In this document: in pieces, positions 8,916 through 19,499 of the stretch
Position numbering within the stretch: the stretch's first letter is position 1
How the letters are laid out: each line of letters begins with the position of its first letter
Assembly: GCF_004770265.1 (NCBI RefSeq)
Contig: NZ_RQGQ01000017.1
Span: 558,001-622,000, forward strand
Direction: 5' to 3'
Origin: Leptospira congkakensis
Lineage (GTDB): Bacteria > Spirochaetota > Leptospiria > Leptospirales > Leptospiraceae
Length of the DNA stretch: 64,000 nt
The notes under the pieces: model-generated
Told to the model about the DNA's origin: nothing
Databases searched by the model: none
Seen by the model: only the letters and a program-made list of their open reading frames with translations
Made by a program: the position numbers and the translations under genes

Positions 8916-11900
8916 ATGAGCATACGAGTTGCACTGTCCCATATTACAACCTACCAATATGATAAGTCGATAAAATTATCACCTCATGTGATCCGGCTTA
9001 GGCCAGCTCCACATACCAAAAATCATATTGTTTCTTATTCTCTAAATATATTACCGGAACAAAAATTTCTTAACTGGCAACAAGATCCATTTGGGAATTA
9101 TTTGGCTCGGTTGGTATTTCCAGAAAAAACCAATATCTTACAAGTAGCAGTTGATTTAGTAACTGATTTAAAGGTAATCAATCCCTTTGATTTTTTTGTA
9201 GAAGAGTATGCAGAGAACTTTCCTTTTACATACGATAAGGTATTAAAAAAAGAACTCGCTCCTTACTTAAAAGTTAAAAAACCCGGGAAGTTACTTGCCC
9301 CATACTTAAAAACAATCGATAAAACGCCGAGAAGAACTGTTGAATTTTTAGTTGCTTTGAATGCAAAAATTTACTCTGACGTTGGTTATGTGATCCGTAT
9401 GGAACCAGGGATCCAAACTCCAGAATTCACTCTTTCTTCAAGAATGGGATCTTGTCGTGATTCTGCTTATTTACTTGTCCAAATTCTTAGAAATATGGGT
9501 CTTGCGGCAAGATTTGTATCTGGTTATTTGATCCAATTAAAAGCCGATGTAAAGTCTTTGGATGGACCTTCTGGTGCGGAATCTGATTTCACTGACCTAC
9601 ATGCCTGGGCAGAAGTTTATATTCCAGGTGCAGGTTGGGTGGGTCTTGATCCTACCTCTGGTCTTTTTACAGGAGAAGGGCATATCCCTTTGGCGGCCAC
9701 ACCGGAACCAGAATCAGCTGGTCCGATTTATGGTTTTGCAGAAAAAGCCAAAGCAGAGTTTTCCTTTCATATGGGAGTGGAACGTGTTTTAGAAACTCCA
9801 AGGGTCACCTTACCTTACCAAGGCGAAGATTGGGAACGAATCATTCGGTTGGGTGATTCGATTGATAAACGAATTCGAAAAAATGATATAAGACTTACGA
9901 TTGGTGGAGAACCAACTTTTGTATCTACGGAGAATCGGGAAGCACCGGAATGGAATTTTGATGCCCTAGGTTTTGAAAAATATTCTAAATCAGAACAACT
10001 CATCAAACGGCTGGGGAAACATTTTGCTCCTGGCGGACTTTTACAATACGGCCAAGGGAAATGGTATCCAGGGGAACCTGTCCCTCGTTGGGCGATGATT
10101 TCTTATTGGCGTAAAGATGGTGAACCTATTTGGAACCATCCCTATTTACTTGCGGATGATCGTTATACAGGTTCAGCCACAACAGAAGATGCAAGAAGAT
10201 TCATTAGTGTTCTCGGGAGCCGATTAAATATACCTTCCAAATCAATTCATACTGCTTATGAAGATAATTTATATTATCTTTGGCAAGAAGCAAATCTACC
10301 AACAGAAACCGAATTGATGTTAGATGGATTGAACACTTACGATAAAATGGAACGGGAACGTATTTTAAGAGTCATTGATTCTGGTATCCATCGCGAAGTC
10401 GGTTATACAATCCCACTGGATTATGATGTTTTCCGGTCATCTTGGATATCAGATGAATGGAGTTTTCGCCGAGGAAAAATGTTTTTAATTCCTGGTGATT
10501 CACCCATTGGGCTCAGGCTTCCCTTACACTCATTAGGTGGAAAACCATATTATCCTTATCCGGAAGATCCTTCGACTCCCAAACCTTCTTTACCAAAAGC
10601 AAAGGAATTGGGTCAATCTCCATTTTCATCAACAAACGTTAGTTATTCTATTGGAGGAATTCATACAAGGACAGCTCTATGTGTGGAACCTAGAAATGGA
10701 AACATTCGGGTGTTTTTACCACCAATCCAATCATTGGAAGGTTGGCTCCGTCTCATTTACGCTATTGAACAGACTGCTTTAGAAACCGATATACCGATTG
10801 TATTGGAAGGTTATGAAGCTCCTCATGATCCTAGACTCAATCGTTTTAAGATCACACCGGATCCTGGAGTGATTGAGGTCAATTTTCATCCATCTTCTTC
10901 TTTTGGAGAAATTGTTGAAAAAACGCAGGTTCTATATGAAGAAGCCACGCAACTACGATTGACTGCAGAAAAATTTTTGATTGATGGTCGTCATTCTGGT
11001 ACTGGTGGTGGAAATCATATCACTCTCGGTGGTGCTTCTGTTGGTGATAGTCCATTTTTAAGAAAACCTTCGCTTTTACGAAGTTTGGTGGCATATTGGC
11101 AAAATCATCCAGGACTCTCTTATTTGTTTTCTGGAATGTTCATTGGCCCGACTTCTCAATCACCAAGAATTGATGAAGCTAGAAATGATTCCTTACACGA
11201 ATTAAAAATTGCCTTCCAACAAATTGATTCTAATCGGCACACACCACCTTGGATGTTGGATCGAGTTTTAAGAAATATCTTAATTGATATTACTGGGAAT
11301 ACTCACCGAACAGAAATTTCGATTGATAAACTTTTTGATCCTGGTTCGCCTACCGGGCGTTTGGGGCTTATTGAAATGCGTGCGTTTGAAATGCCTCCTC
11401 ATTACCAGATGAGTGTCATCCAACAAGCATTTATGATGGCAATCATTTGTCGATTTTGGGAAGATCCATACTATGGAAGTCCAATCAATTGGAATACGGA
11501 GTTACATGATCGTTTTATGTTGCCTTACTTTGTGTATCGTGACTTTAAGGAAGTGATCCAAGATTTGCAGAATAGTGGCTTTGGATTTTTATCAAAAGAC
11601 TTTGATCCATTTTTTGAATTTAGATTTCCTCAATATGGAATTTGTTATTTGGATGGAATGGAAATTGAATTACGAATGGCTTTAGAACCTTGGAACGTAC
11701 TTGGTGAAGAAAATACAGCACAAGGAACTTCAAGAGGAGTAGACTCTGCAACTGAACGAGTTCAAGTCAAAGTCAAAGGATTTCATCCAGAAAGATATCG
11801 TTTGAGTTGCAACGGGTACGAAGTTCCGCTACAACCTACATCTGTTCAAAATGAATTTGTTGCTGGAGTCAGGTTTAAGGCTTGGTCTCCTGTTTTTACT

Positions 11901-12173
11901 TTACACCCACAAATACCTGCGCAACAGTCTTTAGTGTTTGATGTTTATGATACTTGGAATCATAGAGCACTCGGAGGATGTACGTATCATGTATCCCATC
12001 CAGGAGGATTGTCTTACCAAACTATTCCTATTAATGGGTATGAAGCAGAATCCAGAAGGATCTCTCGTTTTTGGACTCATGGACATAAGATTGGAAAAAG
12101 CCTTCCACCAATTCGATTGGAAAATAAAGCCTTCCCATCAACATTGGATCTTAGGATGGTAACATTCAAGTAG
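8916..12173 (+). CDS. Transglutaminase-like protease fused to DUF2126
   Basis: 1085 residues. Residues about 5-90 form the bacterial transglutaminase N-terminal beta domain. The catalytic core follows with Cys near 179 in MGSCRDSAYLLVQIL, His near 229 in DLHAWAEVY and Asp near 244 in GLDPTSGLF. This is a complete Cys-His-Asp triad, more consistent with a peptidase or amidase than a crosslinker. From about residue 300 the large DUF2126 domain runs to the end; it includes RLTIGGEPTFVS, GKWYPGEPVPRWA, DGRHSGTGGGNHITLGG and GRLGLIEMRAFEMPPH. It starts 2 bases after the alpha-E gene and abuts the next gene with no gap. The fusion is the usual architecture of the large member of this system. Confidence 0.9.
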   Translation: MSIRVALSHITTYQYDKSIKLSPHVIRLRPAPHTKNHIVSYSLNILPEQKFLNWQQDPFGNYLARLVFPEKTNILQVAVDLVTDLKVINPFDFFVEEYAENFPFTYDKVLKKELAPYLKVKKPGKLLAPYLKTIDKTPRRTVEFLVALNAKIYSDVGYVIRMEPGIQTPEFTLSSRMGSCRDSAYLLVQILRNMGLAARFVSGYLIQLKADVKSLDGPSGAESDFTDLHAWAEVYIPGAGWVGLDPTSGLFTGEGHIPLAATPEPESAGPIYGFAEKAKAEFSFHMGVERVLETPRVTLPYQGEDWERIIRLGDSIDKRIRKNDIRLTIGGEPTFVSTENREAPEWNFDALGFEKYSKSEQLIKRLGKHFAPGGLLQYGQGKWYPGEPVPRWAMISYWRKDGEPIWNHPYLLADDRYTGSATTEDARRFISVLGSRLNIPSKSIHTAYEDNLYYLWQEANLPTETELMLDGLNTYDKMERERILRVIDSGIHREVGYTIPLDYDVFRSSWISDEWSFRRGKMFLIPGDSPIGLRLPLHSLGGKPYYPYPEDPSTPKPSLPKAKELGQSPFSSTNVSYSIGGIHTRTALCVEPRNGNIRVFLPPIQSLEGWLRLIYAIEQTALETDIPIVLEGYEAPHDPRLNRFKITPDPGVIEVNFHPSSSFGEIVEKTQVLYEEATQLRLTAEKFLIDGRHSGTGGGNHITLGGASVGDSPFLRKPSLLRSLVAYWQNHPGLSYLFSGMFIGPTSQSPRIDEARNDSLHELKIAFQQIDSNRHTPPWMLDRVLRNILIDITGNTHRTEISIDKLFDPGSPTGRLGLIEMRAFEMPPHYQMSVIQQAFMMAIICRFWEDPYYGSPINWNTELHDRFMLPYFVYRDFKEVIQDLQNSGFGFLSKDFDPFFEFRFPQYGICYLDGMEIELRMALEPWNVLGEENTAQGTSRGVDSATERVQVKVKGFHPERYRLSCNGYEVPLQPTSVQNEFVAGVRFKAWSPVFTLHPQIPAQQSLVFDVYDTWNHRALGGCTYHVSHPGGLSYQTIPINGYEAESRRISRFWTHGHKIGKSLPPIRLENKAFPSTLDLRMVTFK

Positions 12174-14708
12174 ATGATGACACAAGATCCTTATCATTTA
12201 ATCGGAAATTATAAAACGATTCCTGGAGTTTATGATGAACTCTATGATGCTGATGGTCAAATTCGAAACAAATATAAGTTTTTAGTTAAATCCTTTCAAG
12301 AGTTAGGGCCCGCAGAACTTGTCAATCGTAGACGTGATACGGATCGAATTCTTAGAGAGAATGGTGTTACATATAACTTATACCAATCAGACTCACCAGA
12401 AGCAAAGGAAAGACCTTGGGATTTGGATTTGTTTCCTTTGGTTATGGAAAGTGAAGAGTGGCGTGTTTTAGAAAGAGGGTTAAACCAACGGGCCGATTTG
12501 TTAGATGCTCTTGTCAGAGATGTTTACTCCAAAAGACGCCTGTTATACGAAAAAAAAATTCCTCCCGAAATTCTTTTTAATGAATCTTCTTTTTTGCGCG
12601 CTTGTGATGGAATGTATGATTCCAATCACTTCCTTACTAAAAATCCAGCTCTATTATTTTTTGTTTGTGATTTGATTCGTGCTGCCGATGGCAACTTTTA
12701 CGTTTTAAATGATAGGGTCCAAGCACCTTCTGGTTCTGGTTATTCATTAGAAAATCGAATTGTACTATCTCGAATTTTCCCAAGTATGTACCGCGATGCG
12801 ATGGTTCACCGTGTTGCCGTTTATTTTCGGTCCCTTCGTAAATCATTAACTCAACTAGCGGGTGTTACTGGTCGCGAGCCAGTGATTGTTTTGTTAACAC
12901 CTGGTCCATCGAACGAAACATATTTTGAACATGCCTACCTTGCTGGTTATTTGGGTTATACGCTTGTACAAGGTGAAGATTTAACTGTTAGAAAAAATAA
13001 AGTTTATATGAAAACCGTAGAAGGTTTACAACAAATCGATTTGATTCTAAGAAGGGTCGATGATGATTTTATGGATCCATTAGAACTAAGAGGGGATTCA
13101 CTTTTGGGAGTTCCTGGACTTTTGGAATCGGTTCGTTCGGGACATGTCAAAATCGCAAATCCCATCGGAACCGGATTTTTAGAAAACCGAGCCCTATTAC
13201 CATTTTATTCTGACCTATGTCGTTTTTATTTAGGAGAGGATTTGATCCTTCCTATGGCTCCTACCTATTGGATGGGAACAAAAGAACATTTCCAATTGGT
13301 ATTACAAAATCCCGAAAAATTTGTTTTTAAAACTGTATCACGCACTGATGAAGAAAAACCAGTTACCTTTATCGAACTGAGTGGAGAAAGAAAGGATTCG
13401 TTTTTACAAAAACTAAAATCATTCCCCAATCGTTTCATCGCACAAGAAATGATCGCATCTGCCACCGTACCAGTATTAGGTGAAAATGGGTTTCGACCAG
13501 GTCGAGCGATCATGAGAACCTTTGTATCTTCTTCCGGCTCCGGTTACCAAACAATGGCTGGTGGTTTGGTAAGAGTATCTCCTTCCTTAGATGATTTCTT
13601 TATTACGAGCCAAAGAGGAGCTTGGAGTAAAGACCTTTGGGTTCTTGCAACTGAAACACAAAAAGAAGAATCTTTACTTGTGGCAAAATCAGACCAAGTG
13701 ATGATTTCCAGAAAAAGTTCCGGAGTCCCTAGTCGTGTGGCTGATAATTTATTCTGGTTGGCAAGGTATTTGGAACGATCCGAAAACCAAACAAGGGTCA
13801 TACGAGAAGCTGTTTATAAAATTTTACAAGTAGAAGACGGTTACGAAAGAGAATCTTTAGAAAATTCATTAAAACTAGTAACACATGTAACCAATAGTTA
13901 TCCAGGTTTTCTTGGAGATGATGCAAGCGAGTTATTTTTAAATCCATTTTCTGAATTACAACGATTGACATCGGATCGTGGAGTTGTTGGAAGTTTAGCA
14001 TTTCATTTACGAAGTTTGGTGATTGCTTCGAAATCGGTTCGGGATCGCCTTTCTGATGATATGAAAAAAATTCTACTTCATTTAGAAGATCAATCTCATC
14101 ATGAAATTGATTCGTATGATCAAATCATCGATTTTCTACAGAAGATTGTTTTGAATTTATCATCTCTAACAGGTTTATCTTTTGAAAATATGAGTCGCGA
14201 AGCGGGATGGTATTTCCTCAACCTGGGTCGTCGAATTGAAAGATCAATCAATATGATATTGATGTTACAAGGCATGATTCGTTGGGATAGTTTTCGAGAT
14301 AAAGCTTCCTTTGAGACTTTTTTGCGTATCAACGATATTCGATTAACATATAATAGACGGTATAGTGGAAAAATTGACCAAGAATCTGTTTTGGATATTT
14401 TATTATTTGATACCACAAATCCTAGATCATTTGCGTATCAGTTAGAACAAATCAATTCAGACATTAAGTTTTTGCCAGGGAAAAATGAGAAGGTTGTATA
14501 TTCAGAAGACCGAGCTGCGTTACAACTTTATACCCACTTTAAAATGAAAGATATATCCATCTTTTTTGAATCGGAAAACCCGTTGGAATCTGTTTCGATT
14601 TGGTTAGAAGAATTACACTACCATTTGAAAAATTTGTCTGATGCATTAGCATCAAGATACTTTAACTATACCGAAGAACAAACAAGGATCGGTGATGGCA
14701 ATGGCTGA
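12174..14708 (+). CDS. Fused circularly permuted ATP-grasp and alpha-E protein
   Basis: 844 residues joining the two activities that are separate genes upstream. Residues about 10-500 are circularly permuted ATP-grasp (GVTYNLYQ, LNDRVQAPSGSGYSLENR, LILRRVDDDFMD, FIAQEMIASATVPVL, MAGGLVRVS). Residues about 518-840 are alpha-E (VPSRVADNLFWLARYLERSENQTRVIRE, LNLGRRIERSINMIL). The glycine-rich ATP loop is weaker than in the 6511 gene: the matching region reads KTVSRTDEEKPVTFIEL. The catalytic state is therefore uncertain. The ATG (ATGATG) follows the upstream stop directly, and the 3' end overlaps the next gene by 14 bases. Confidence 0.88.
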   Translation: MMTQDPYHLIGNYKTIPGVYDELYDADGQIRNKYKFLVKSFQELGPAELVNRRRDTDRILRENGVTYNLYQSDSPEAKERPWDLDLFPLVMESEEWRVLERGLNQRADLLDALVRDVYSKRRLLYEKKIPPEILFNESSFLRACDGMYDSNHFLTKNPALLFFVCDLIRAADGNFYVLNDRVQAPSGSGYSLENRIVLSRIFPSMYRDAMVHRVAVYFRSLRKSLTQLAGVTGREPVIVLLTPGPSNETYFEHAYLAGYLGYTLVQGEDLTVRKNKVYMKTVEGLQQIDLILRRVDDDFMDPLELRGDSLLGVPGLLESVRSGHVKIANPIGTGFLENRALLPFYSDLCRFYLGEDLILPMAPTYWMGTKEHFQLVLQNPEKFVFKTVSRTDEEKPVTFIELSGERKDSFLQKLKSFPNRFIAQEMIASATVPVLGENGFRPGRAIMRTFVSSSGSGYQTMAGGLVRVSPSLDDFFITSQRGAWSKDLWVLATETQKEESLLVAKSDQVMISRKSSGVPSRVADNLFWLARYLERSENQTRVIREAVYKILQVEDGYERESLENSLKLVTHVTNSYPGFLGDDASELFLNPFSELQRLTSDRGVVGSLAFHLRSLVIASKSVRDRLSDDMKKILLHLEDQSHHEIDSYDQIIDFLQKIVLNLSSLTGLSFENMSREAGWYFLNLGRRIERSINMILMLQGMIRWDSFRDKASFETFLRINDIRLTYNRRYSGKIDQESVLDILLFDTTNPRSFAYQLEQINSDIKFLPGKNEKVVYSEDRAALQLYTHFKMKDISIFFESENPLESVSIWLEELHYHLKNLSDALASRYFNYTEEQTRIGDGNG

Positions 14709-15582
14709 TTTTAAGGTAATTCATAAAACTAAATATAGTTATGACGATACTGTTGCTTATTGTCATAACATGGCGCATATGTATCCTTTGACGTCACCAC
14801 ACCAAGATTGTTTTAGAACTCATGTGACCGTGAATCCCAAACCGGTGGTTTCTTCATTTCGTAGGGATTATTTTGGAAACCAGGTATTTCTTTTTTCGGT
14901 AGAAGATCCTCATCGTTTTTTAGAAGTAGTTGTTGAGTCAACTGTGCGCACACACCAATCACTTGGCATTGATTTATACAAATCAACTCCTTGGGAAAGT
15001 ATCTATTCTCTCATCCATGAATCAACATTAGATGCAGATATCTTATCAATTGAATACATCCAACCTTCTTCATTTATAGCAGCAAAACAAAGTTATTCGG
15101 AATTTGCTCGAATGTTTTTTACGGAAGGGAAACCCGTTTACGCTGCTGCATTGGAGATGACAACTTACATATACCAAACGTTTCAATATGATCCAAAAGC
15201 TACAAGTATCAATACTCCCATTGATCAAGTTTTAAATGAAAAAAAAGGTGTATGTCAGGACTTTTCGCATCTAATGATTGCCGCCTTACGTTCATTAAAG
15301 ATTCCGACTCGTTATGTGAGTGGATATTTAGAAACTTTACCTCCTCCTGGAACAGAAAAATTACAAGGAAGTGATGCTACACATGCGTGGGTCTCTGTAT
15401 ATTGTCCTACATTTGGATGGATGGATTTCGACCCAACCAATGGAAAAATTATCACAGAAGAATACATCATCACAGCGATTGGAAGGGATTATGCGGATGT
15501 GTCTCCATTAAAAGGAATTTTGTTCGGTGGTGGAAAACATAAATTAAAAGTAGAAGTGGATGTAATCCGCGAATTAATATGA
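14695..15582 (+). CDS. Transglutaminase-like cysteine peptidase
   Basis: About 295 residues with the bacterial transglutaminase N-terminal domain (FKVIHKTKYSYDDTVAYCHNMAHMYPL) and a full core. The core has Cys near 187 in KGVCQDFSHLM, His near 230 in DATHAWVSVY and Asp near 246 in WMDFDPTNGK. The family name reflects the fold; such proteins in ATP-grasp/alpha-E clusters are predicted peptidases. Three in-frame starts are possible (GTG 14692, ATG 14695, ATG 14701). The AAGGA at 14684-14688 best fits the ATG at 14695. The gene overlaps the preceding fusion gene and ends the cluster. Confidence 0.88.
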   Translation: MAMADFKVIHKTKYSYDDTVAYCHNMAHMYPLTSPHQDCFRTHVTVNPKPVVSSFRRDYFGNQVFLFSVEDPHRFLEVVVESTVRTHQSLGIDLYKSTPWESIYSLIHESTLDADILSIEYIQPSSFIAAKQSYSEFARMFFTEGKPVYAAALEMTTYIYQTFQYDPKATSINTPIDQVLNEKKGVCQDFSHLMIAALRSLKIPTRYVSGYLETLPPPGTEKLQGSDATHAWVSVYCPTFGWMDFDPTNGKIITEEYIITAIGRDYADVSPLKGILFGGGKHKLKVEVDVIRELI

Positions 15583-15699
15583 ATGTTCTTTTTTCATTCT
15601 CTAATCTCAAATAAGATATTCAATTTTGAAAAAATAAATTTTATAAAGTTTCACTAGCCAGAAAAATCAGTTTCGATAGTCTGATCTATAGTAAACTAT

Positions 15700-18600
15700 A
15701 TGATAGAATCAATCGTTGCTTTTTCCATACAAAATAAATTTAAAGTGATGAGTGTAACTTTAATTTTTTGTTTGGTAGGCCTTGTAAACGCATTCCATTT
15801 ACCTATCGATGCTGTTCCTGATGTTACAAATGTTCAAGTTACTGCAGTAACATCTTCACCTGCACTCACTCCATTTGAAGTAGAACAATTCATCACTTAT
15901 CCTATCGAATTAAAGTTAAATGGAATTCCTGGTGCATCAGAAATTAGATCAATTTCTCGAGCCGGTGTGAGTTCGGTATCTGTTATCTTTGAAGATGGAA
16001 CTGATATTTGGTTCGCAAGACAGATCGTCAATGAACGATTGAAGTTAGTAGATGCAGAAATTCCTCCTGAGTATGGAAAACCAGAATTAGCTCCAGTGGC
16101 CACTGCATTAGGTGATATTTATGAATTCATTTTAACATCAGAAAATCATAACGAAACAGAGTTGCGTAGTTATATCGATTGGGATCTTTCCAAAAAAATA
16201 AAAAGTGTTCCTGGTGTCATCGAAGTAAATACTCTTGGTGGTTCTCTCAAACAATATCAAATATTGATCGATCCAAGAAGATTACAGGTTCATAATTTAA
16301 CTATTTCAGAAATATTAGATAACTTAAAAACTGCAAACTTCAATACAGGTGGTGGTTATGTTCAAAAAGATTATGAACAACTCGTCATTAGAGGTGAAGG
16401 ACAATTTGAAGGAATCGATGAAATCAAAAGAGTAGCAGTGCGAACTGCGGCAGATGGAATTCCTCTATTGTTAGGTCAAATTGCAACTGTAAAGGAGGGA
16501 CCAGCATTACGTTTTGGAATTGCAACTAAAAATGGTAAGGAAGTGGTTGCAGCCACTGTCATTATGCTTCTTGGCCAAAATTCTCGCGAAGTAGTAGGAG
16601 ATGTAAAACAAAGAATCGATGAGATTCGTGCTACACTTCCTCAGGGAATGAAAATTGAACCGTTTTACGATCGGTCAGAGTTTATCAATCGTGCTTTAAA
16701 AACAGTTTTTATAAATCTTACGGAAGGCGCCATATTAGTATTTTTTGCTTTGATATTAACTCTTGGTACAGCGAAAGGAGGGATCCTTGTAGCTTTAGCC
16801 ATCCCGGTCTCTATGTTGGTCGCCGTTATATTTATGAAATATATCGGAGTTGTTGGGAATTTAATGTCGTTAGGTGCTTTGGATTTCGGATTACTTGTAG
16901 ATGGATCTATTGTAATGTTAGAATCAGTGTTAGCTGGTTTTTATATGGGTAGAAAGAAGTTTAACCGTCCAATGAATGAAGATGAAATCAAAAGTATTAC
17001 TGAAGGTATCATTTTAGAAAGATGTCAGAAGGTAGGTAAGGCAGCTGCATTCTCTGTTGCTATCATTATGTTAGTATATCTACCCCTAATGGTTTTAGAG
17101 GGAGTAGAAGGACGTATGTTTCGTCCGATGGCGATCACGGTTGCCTTGGCTCTTGCAAGTGCCCTTGTATTTTCGATTACAGTATTTCCCGCAAGTCTTG
17201 CAATTTTTTATAAAAGACCTTTCATTCACAAAGCACATGCTTGGGAAAAAATTGAAGAATATTATGTTTTACTGCTAAACTGGGGAAGCAAAAGAAAAAA
17301 GAAAATTTTATCATTCTCATTACTTTTAGTAATCGTTTCTTTTTTTCTAGGATCTTATTTGGGATCGGAATTTTTACCAAGAATTGATGAAGGGGAAATC
17401 GAAATTGATGCAAAACGTTTACCTTCAACGGCAATTGATTATTCCAAAGATTTGAATAAGGATATAGAAAAAATTCTAAAACCTTTCCCAGAAATTTCCA
17501 GTGTTGTTTCTCGAGTGGGTCGTGGTGAATCTGCTGCAGAACCATTAGGTACTGAAGAAACGTCTGTTATGGTGAAATTATCACCCAAAAAATATTGGGT
17601 GAATGCTAGTTCCAGAGAAGAGCTGATGGATGTTTTGAAAGCAAAATTAATTTCTTCCATTCCATCCACTTATTTTAGTATGTCACAACCAATTGAGAAT
17701 CGGGTGAATGCTTTATTAACTGGGTCAAAAGCAGATGTGGTTCTTAAGATTTACGGTGATGATCTACAAACATTAAAAACGCAAGCAGACAAAGTTGCAA
17801 CTGTTCTGACAAAAATAGAAGGAACTGGAGATTTGCGAGTGCAACGTTTGTTAGGTCTTCCAATGTTACAGATTAACACAAACTATGATAATATGGCTCG
17901 TTATGGAGTTACTGCCTCTGAAATTTTGCGAACGGTAGAAATGATGAGAGTTGGGTCTACCGCAGGTAAAATATTTGAAGGTGCAAGAAGATATGATTTA
18001 GTGTTAAGATTAGATTTACAAGCGAAAGATATCGATTCCGTACGAAACATTCCTATCATGACATCTCGCGGAACAACAGTTCCACTTGCTCAAGTAGCAG
18101 ACATTGATATCCTTGATTCTGCCTCAGCTATATATCGAGAAGGATTAAAACGAAGAATTTTTGTAGAAGTGAATATACGAGGAAGGGATCTCGTTGGTTA
18201 TATCAATGAAGCCAAAAAGAAAACGGAATCCATTCAGAATGCTTTACCGGCAGGCTATGAAATTGAATGGGGAGGTCAGTTCGATAACTTTGTTCGTGCA
18301 AGAGATCGACTGGTTCTTGTTGTTCCCGTCGCACTTGCGATTATATTTTTTATGTTAATTGCAGCATTTGAAAGTGTGTATTATGCGGTTGGAGTTTTTT
18401 CCGTGGTTCCTCTCGCTGCAGCCGGAGGTATACTCGGATTGTTAATTCGTGGACTGCCATTTAGTATTCCAGCTGCCGTTGGTTTTATTGCAGTGAGTGG
18501 GATTGCTGTTTTGAATGGCGTTGTTTATGCTTCGACTTTGAAAGACGAAATTAAATCTGGTGTGACTATCGACAAAGCGGTTGTCTCCGCTGGAATTTTA

Positions 18601-18921
18601 TCGTTACGACCTGTTCTTACTACAGAGTTTATTGCAGCGATTGGATTTTTGCCTATGGCACTTTCAACAATGGCAGGAGCAGAAGTTCAAAGACCGCTTG
18701 CAACAGTAGTCATCTTTGGTGTGTTAGTTGCTACAGCACTTTCAAGATTGGTTCTACCGTTTGTTATGGAATCACTTTTGAAGTTGGATGAAAAAAGAAA
18801 ATTGCTGAAGGAACAAAATCGAATCAATCGAAGTTCCAAACTCATTCAGATAGATATCGGTGATTATGATGACGAACCTGAAACACCGCCAGCCACGACT
18901 AAGAATCAAAAACGTAAGTAG
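15700..18921 (+). CDS. RND efflux pump of the CzcA/CusA heavy-metal type
   Basis: 1073 residues with the RND layout: TM1 near residues 10-30, a large periplasmic loop, TM2-6, a second loop and a second TM bundle. The TM4 segment [19 protein letters not shown] (about residue 393) matches the proton-relay motif of metal-exporting HME-RND pumps, GxxDFGxx[17 protein letters not shown] and the charged cytoplasmic tail end the protein. Such pumps normally work with a periplasmic adaptor and a TolC-like channel. Neither is encoded next to it, so partners must be elsewhere. No strong ribosome site is visible before the ATG. The metal or other substrate cannot be assigned. Confidence 0.9.
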   Translation: MIESIVAFSIQNKFKVMSVTLIFCLVGLVNAFHLPIDAVPDVTNVQVTAVTSSPALTPFEVEQFITYPIELKLNGIPGASEIRSISRAGVSSVSVIFEDGTDIWFARQIVNERLKLVDAEIPPEYGKPELAPVATALGDIYEFILTSENHNETELRSYIDWDLSKKIKSVPGVIEVNTLGGSLKQYQILIDPRRLQVHNLTISEILDNLKTANFNTGGGYVQKDYEQLVIRGEGQFEGIDEIKRVAVRTAADGIPLLLGQIATVKEGPALRFGIATKNGKEVVAATVIMLLGQNSREVVGDVKQRIDEIRATLPQGMKIEPFYDRSEFINRALKTVFINLTEGAILVFFALILTLGTAKGGILVALAIPVSMLVAVIFMKYIGVVGNLMSLGALDFGLLVDGSIVMLESVLAGFYMGRKKFNRPMNEDEIKSITEGIILERCQKVGKAAAFSVAIIMLVYLPLMVLEGVEGRMFRPMAITVALALASALVFSITVFPASLAIFYKRPFIHKAHAWEKIEEYYVLLLNWGSKRKKKILSFSLLLVIVSFFLGSYLGSEFLPRIDEGEIEIDAKRLPSTAIDYSKDLNKDIEKILKPFPEISSVVSRVGRGESAAEPLGTEETSVMVKLSPKKYWVNASSREELMDVLKAKLISSIPSTYFSMSQPIENRVNALLTGSKADVVLKIYGDDLQTLKTQADKVATVLTKIEGTGDLRVQRLLGLPMLQINTNYDNMARYGVTASEILRTVEMMRVGSTAGKIFEGARRYDLVLRLDLQAKDIDSVRNIPIMTSRGTTVPLAQVADIDILDSASAIYREGLKRRIFVEVNIRGRDLVGYINEAKKKTESIQNALPAGYEIEWGGQFDNFVRARDRLVLVVPVALAIIFFMLIAAFESVYYAVGVFSVVPLAAAGGILGLLIRGLPFSIPAAVGFIAVSGIAVLNGVVYASTLKDEIKSGVTIDKAVVSAGILSLRPVLTTEFIAAIGFLPMALSTMAGAEVQRPLATVVIFGVLVATALSRLVLPFVMESLLKLDEKRKLLKEQNRINRSSKLIQIDIGDYDDEPETPPATTKNQKRK

Positions 18922-19010
18922 ATTATACTCTTTCAATTCGTAGGAAGTATGAACTTTTGGTTTAAAAAAAATGGTTTTCGTTGGGAGTGATTGTGTTCTG
19001 AAAGAATCTG

Positions 19011-19077
19011 TGATAAAAGGAAATCATTGGGCGGCGGGTCTAGTTCCCCACCCAAAGTAGGGCGGGGATACTATATC
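19011..19077. repeat. Dispersed GC-rich intergenic repeat, copy 1
   Basis: This stretch matches 61318-61386 with about eight substitutions and a couple of single-base gaps over roughly 68 bases. Both contain the core GGCGGGTCTAGTTCCCCACC. The arms CCCCACCC (19046-19053) and GGGCGGGG (19060-19067) can pair with one mismatch around AAAGTA. It lies between the RND pump and the end of the ArsC-like gene on the other strand, in an otherwise AT-rich region. There is no transposase and no coding function. Confidence 0.75.
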
Positions 19078-19086
19078 CCCCGCACC

Positions 19087-19449
19087 CTACCCCAACTTCC
19101 CCTTCCACTCCTCTTCCTTAAATCCCACCAAAAACCAACCATCCCCTACAACAAAGGGCCTCTTCACCAAGTTTCCATTGGCAGAGAGTTCTTTATAAAT
19201 TTGTTCTTCCGTAAGAGTTCCTAATTTTTCCTTCCAATTGCCTTCGCGGTAATCTTTTCCTGATGTATTAAAAAGTTTTTTAATATCACCTAAGTATTGT
19301 TTTGCTTTTTTTAATTCGGCAACAGAGGGAGCGGTCTCCCGAATGGGAATTTGTTGGAATTCTACTTTTTTTGATTTTAGAAATTTCAGAGCATTGCGGC
19401 AGGTACTACAACCAGAATATTCGTAAACTTTGGGATTGGAACGACTCAT
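19087..19449 (-). CDS. ArsC/Spx family protein (arsenate reductase-like)
   Basis: 120 residues, normal for the ArsC/Spx thioredoxin-fold family. The N-terminus reads KVYEYSGCSTCRNALKFLKSK, giving a CxxC redox motif. IPIRETAPSVAELKKA and LVKRPFVV are the conserved middle and the RP loop. The second Cys and the family context fit a YffB/ArsC-like reductase better than an RNA-polymerase-binding Spx, but I cannot separate them firmly. No arsenic genes are adjacent. It is transcribed divergently from murB, with about 50 bases between the starts. Confidence 0.82.
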   Translation of the reverse strand: MSRSNPKVYEYSGCSTCRNALKFLKSKKVEFQQIPIRETAPSVAELKKAKQYLGDIKKLFNTSGKDYREGNWKEKLGTLTEEQIYKELSANGNLVKRPFVVGDGWFLVGFKEEEWKGKLG

Positions 19450-19499
19450 AAGACTGATTTTCTTACTTACGATTTTTGCGGAAACTTTTTATTGGAACT

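Noticed and set aside
18991..19224. 77-codon + frame across the dispersed repeat
   Set aside because: It runs through the GC-rich repeat and the reverse strand of the ArsC-like gene; it has no ribosome site and a biased, non-protein-like composition.
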